Part shown: one piece after another, positions 5,215 to 5,436 of the stretch
How positions within the stretch are numbered: position 1 is the stretch's first letter
How the letters are laid out: the number at the start of each line of letters is the position of its first letter
NCBI GenBank assembly: GCA_026785785.1
Contig: JAJAZI010000150.1
Span: forward strand, 1 to 5,436
Direction: 5' to 3'
Source: Microbacteriaceae bacterium
Lineage (GTDB): Bacteria > Actinomycetota > Actinomycetes > Actinomycetales > Microbacteriaceae
DNA: 5,436 nucleotides
Notes under the pieces: generated by a model
Seen by the model: the letters and a program-made list of their open reading frames with translations, nothing else
What the model was told of the DNA's origin: nothing
Databases searched by the model: none
Program-made: the position numbers and the translations under genes

Positions 5215-5224
5215 ACAAACACCC
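5215..5224 (+). repeat. Direct repeat ACAAACACCC, copy 1
   Basis: ACAAACACCC here recurs exactly at 5289-5298, 74 bases away, about seven helical turns. In this copy GTTT follows after four extra bases. It would lie about 120-125 bases upstream of the predicted start of the last gene's transcript, so a regulator site is possible. Confidence 0.5.
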
Positions 5225-5288
5225 ATCCGTTTCTCGGGGGTTTCATGCCCGCGGCACAGGCTGCGCCAATGCAGATTCGAGTTCTCAC

Positions 5289-5303
5289 ACAAACACCCGT
5301 TTG
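5289..5303 (+). repeat. Direct repeat ACAAACACCC, copy 2, within a CAAAC-ACCC-GTTTG dyad
   Basis: The second exact copy (5289-5298) runs straight into GTTTG, making the inverted repeat CAAAC-ACCC-GTTTG at 5290-5303. It lies just upstream of the predicted promoter of the last gene, roughly -40 to -55, where activators commonly bind. Confidence 0.5.
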
Positions 5304-5307
5304 CTCA

Positions 5308-5335
5308 TTTTGAACCGGCGGGCGTCCCCTAATCT
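5308..5335 (+). promoter_or_regulatory. Probable promoter of the rightmost gene
   Basis: TAATCT at 5330-5335 is a good -10 box, with a TTTTGA at 5308-5313 as a weak -35 at 16 bases. Transcription would begin near 5342 and leave a leader of about 34 bases carrying a hairpin and a Shine-Dalgarno sequence. Confidence 0.45.
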
Positions 5336-5340
5336 CGGCA

Positions 5341-5360
5341 TGTGAGCGCGTGTGCGCTCC
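5341..5360 (+). promoter_or_regulatory. Hairpin/dyad GAGCGC-GTGT-GCGCTC at the predicted transcript start
   Basis: GAGCGC at 5344-5349 and GCGCTC at 5354-5359 form a perfect 6-base dyad around GTGT. The left arm, TGTGAGCG (5341-5348), equals the half-site of classic LacI-family operators, but the two arms are spaced four bases wider than in a canonical TGTGAGCGCTCACA site and the right arm reads GCGCTCCA. It overlaps the predicted start of transcription, so it could be a repressor site or a leader hairpin. Confidence 0.35.
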
Positions 5361-5375
5361 AGATTGGAGACTCAC

Positions 5376-5436
5376 ATGGCCACCACGACAACCCCCAGCC
5401 GCCAGGCTTCCTCCCGCGCGGCGGGGGCCTCGACGC
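5376..5436 (+). CDS. Unidentified protein, first 20 codons only
   Basis: An ATG at 5376 is preceded by TGGAGA (5364-5369) six bases upstream, a good Shine-Dalgarno sequence, and by a plausible promoter. The 20 visible residues start MATTTTPSRQASS and continue Arg/Ala/Ser-rich with no hydrophobic segment yet. Such Thr/Ser-rich basic tails are common at the cytoplasmic N-terminus of transport permeases in actinobacteria, but they are not diagnostic and I cannot name the protein. The long repeat-rich upstream region suggests that it is a regulated gene and may be first in an operon running out of the window. Confidence 0.7.
   Translation, partial: MATTTTPSRQASSRAAGAST

Larger units (their letters stand above)
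4850..5375. other. 526-base region with no convincing gene, rich in dyads and repeats
   Basis: No frame here reads like a protein: the open frames on the minus strand (4830-5162 and 5166-5375) have no family resemblance and poor codon bias, and the region looks less G/C-rich than its neighbours. It holds the GYD promoter and leader at the left end and a promoter for the last gene at the right end. Between them are a potentially structured segment (5053-5108), helically spaced TTGA repeats (5111-5147), the palindrome GTCAGCTGAC (5165-5174), and two copies of ACAAACACCC. The size and repeats suggest a regulated promoter for the rightmost gene. I see no tRNA, known riboswitch or insertion sequence end. 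Confidence 0.6.

Noticed and set aside
4830..5375. Minus-strand open frames at 4830-5162 and 5166-5375 as genes
   Set aside because: They have no family resemblance, no good ribosome-binding site and poor codon bias. The first overlaps the GYD promoter and start, and both lie in a region full of promoter-like repeats.
1..5436. CRISPR array, tRNA or rRNA, insertion sequence, prophage or defence system
   Set aside because: I saw no regularly spaced repeats, no tRNA-like cloverleaf, no transposase or integrase motifs, and no toxin-antitoxin, nuclease or reverse-transcriptase genes.

Overview
The window looks like chromosomal DNA of a high-GC actinobacterium, plausibly of the Microbacteriaceae. 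The basis is strong G/C third-position bias, several TAGGNT-type -10 boxes placed 6-7 bases before an ATG (the actinobacterial leaderless pattern), and protein wording typical of that group. The taxon is an inference from pattern memory, not from a search.

Layout, left to right. Positions 1-364 (minus) hold the 5' part of a predicted lipoprotein gene that runs off the left edge. A 70-base divergent promoter region separates it from a class I/II PLP aminotransferase (435-1631, plus). This converges, with a 12-base gap, on a carbon-nitrogen hydrolase of the Nit/omega-amidase type (1644-2465, minus). A 71-base divergent intergenic region then leads to a LacI-family repressor (2537-3580, plus). 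Its 3' end overlaps by 15 bases the tail of a decayed lipase maturation factor (LMF) gene (3566-4505, minus). Upstream of that relic, on the same strand, is an intact GYD-domain gene (4529-4849). About 526 bases without a convincing gene follow (4850-5375), rich in short dyads and repeats. The window ends in the first 20 codons of an unidentified plus-strand gene (start 5376).

Two points stand out. First, the aminotransferase and the Nit-type amidase make biochemical sense together: transamination of glutamine or glutathione by kynurenine/glutamine-transaminase-K-like enzymes yields an alpha-keto acid amide, which a Nit amidase hydrolyses (the glutaminase II pathway). They are convergent rather than co-transcribed, so the link is a hypothesis. 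Second, the LMF gene is a pseudogene with three separable lesions: a deletion at a repeated R-L/V-E codon motif, a second deletion that shifts the frame, and a one-base loss in a short homopolymer.

The regulatory DNA is the least explained part: a palindrome between the amidase and lacI promoters, and phased direct repeats and hairpins ahead of the last gene. I see no CRISPR array, tRNA, rRNA, insertion sequence, phage gene or clear defence system, and nothing I would defend as a new biological system. Most of the window is ordinary chromosomal sequence.
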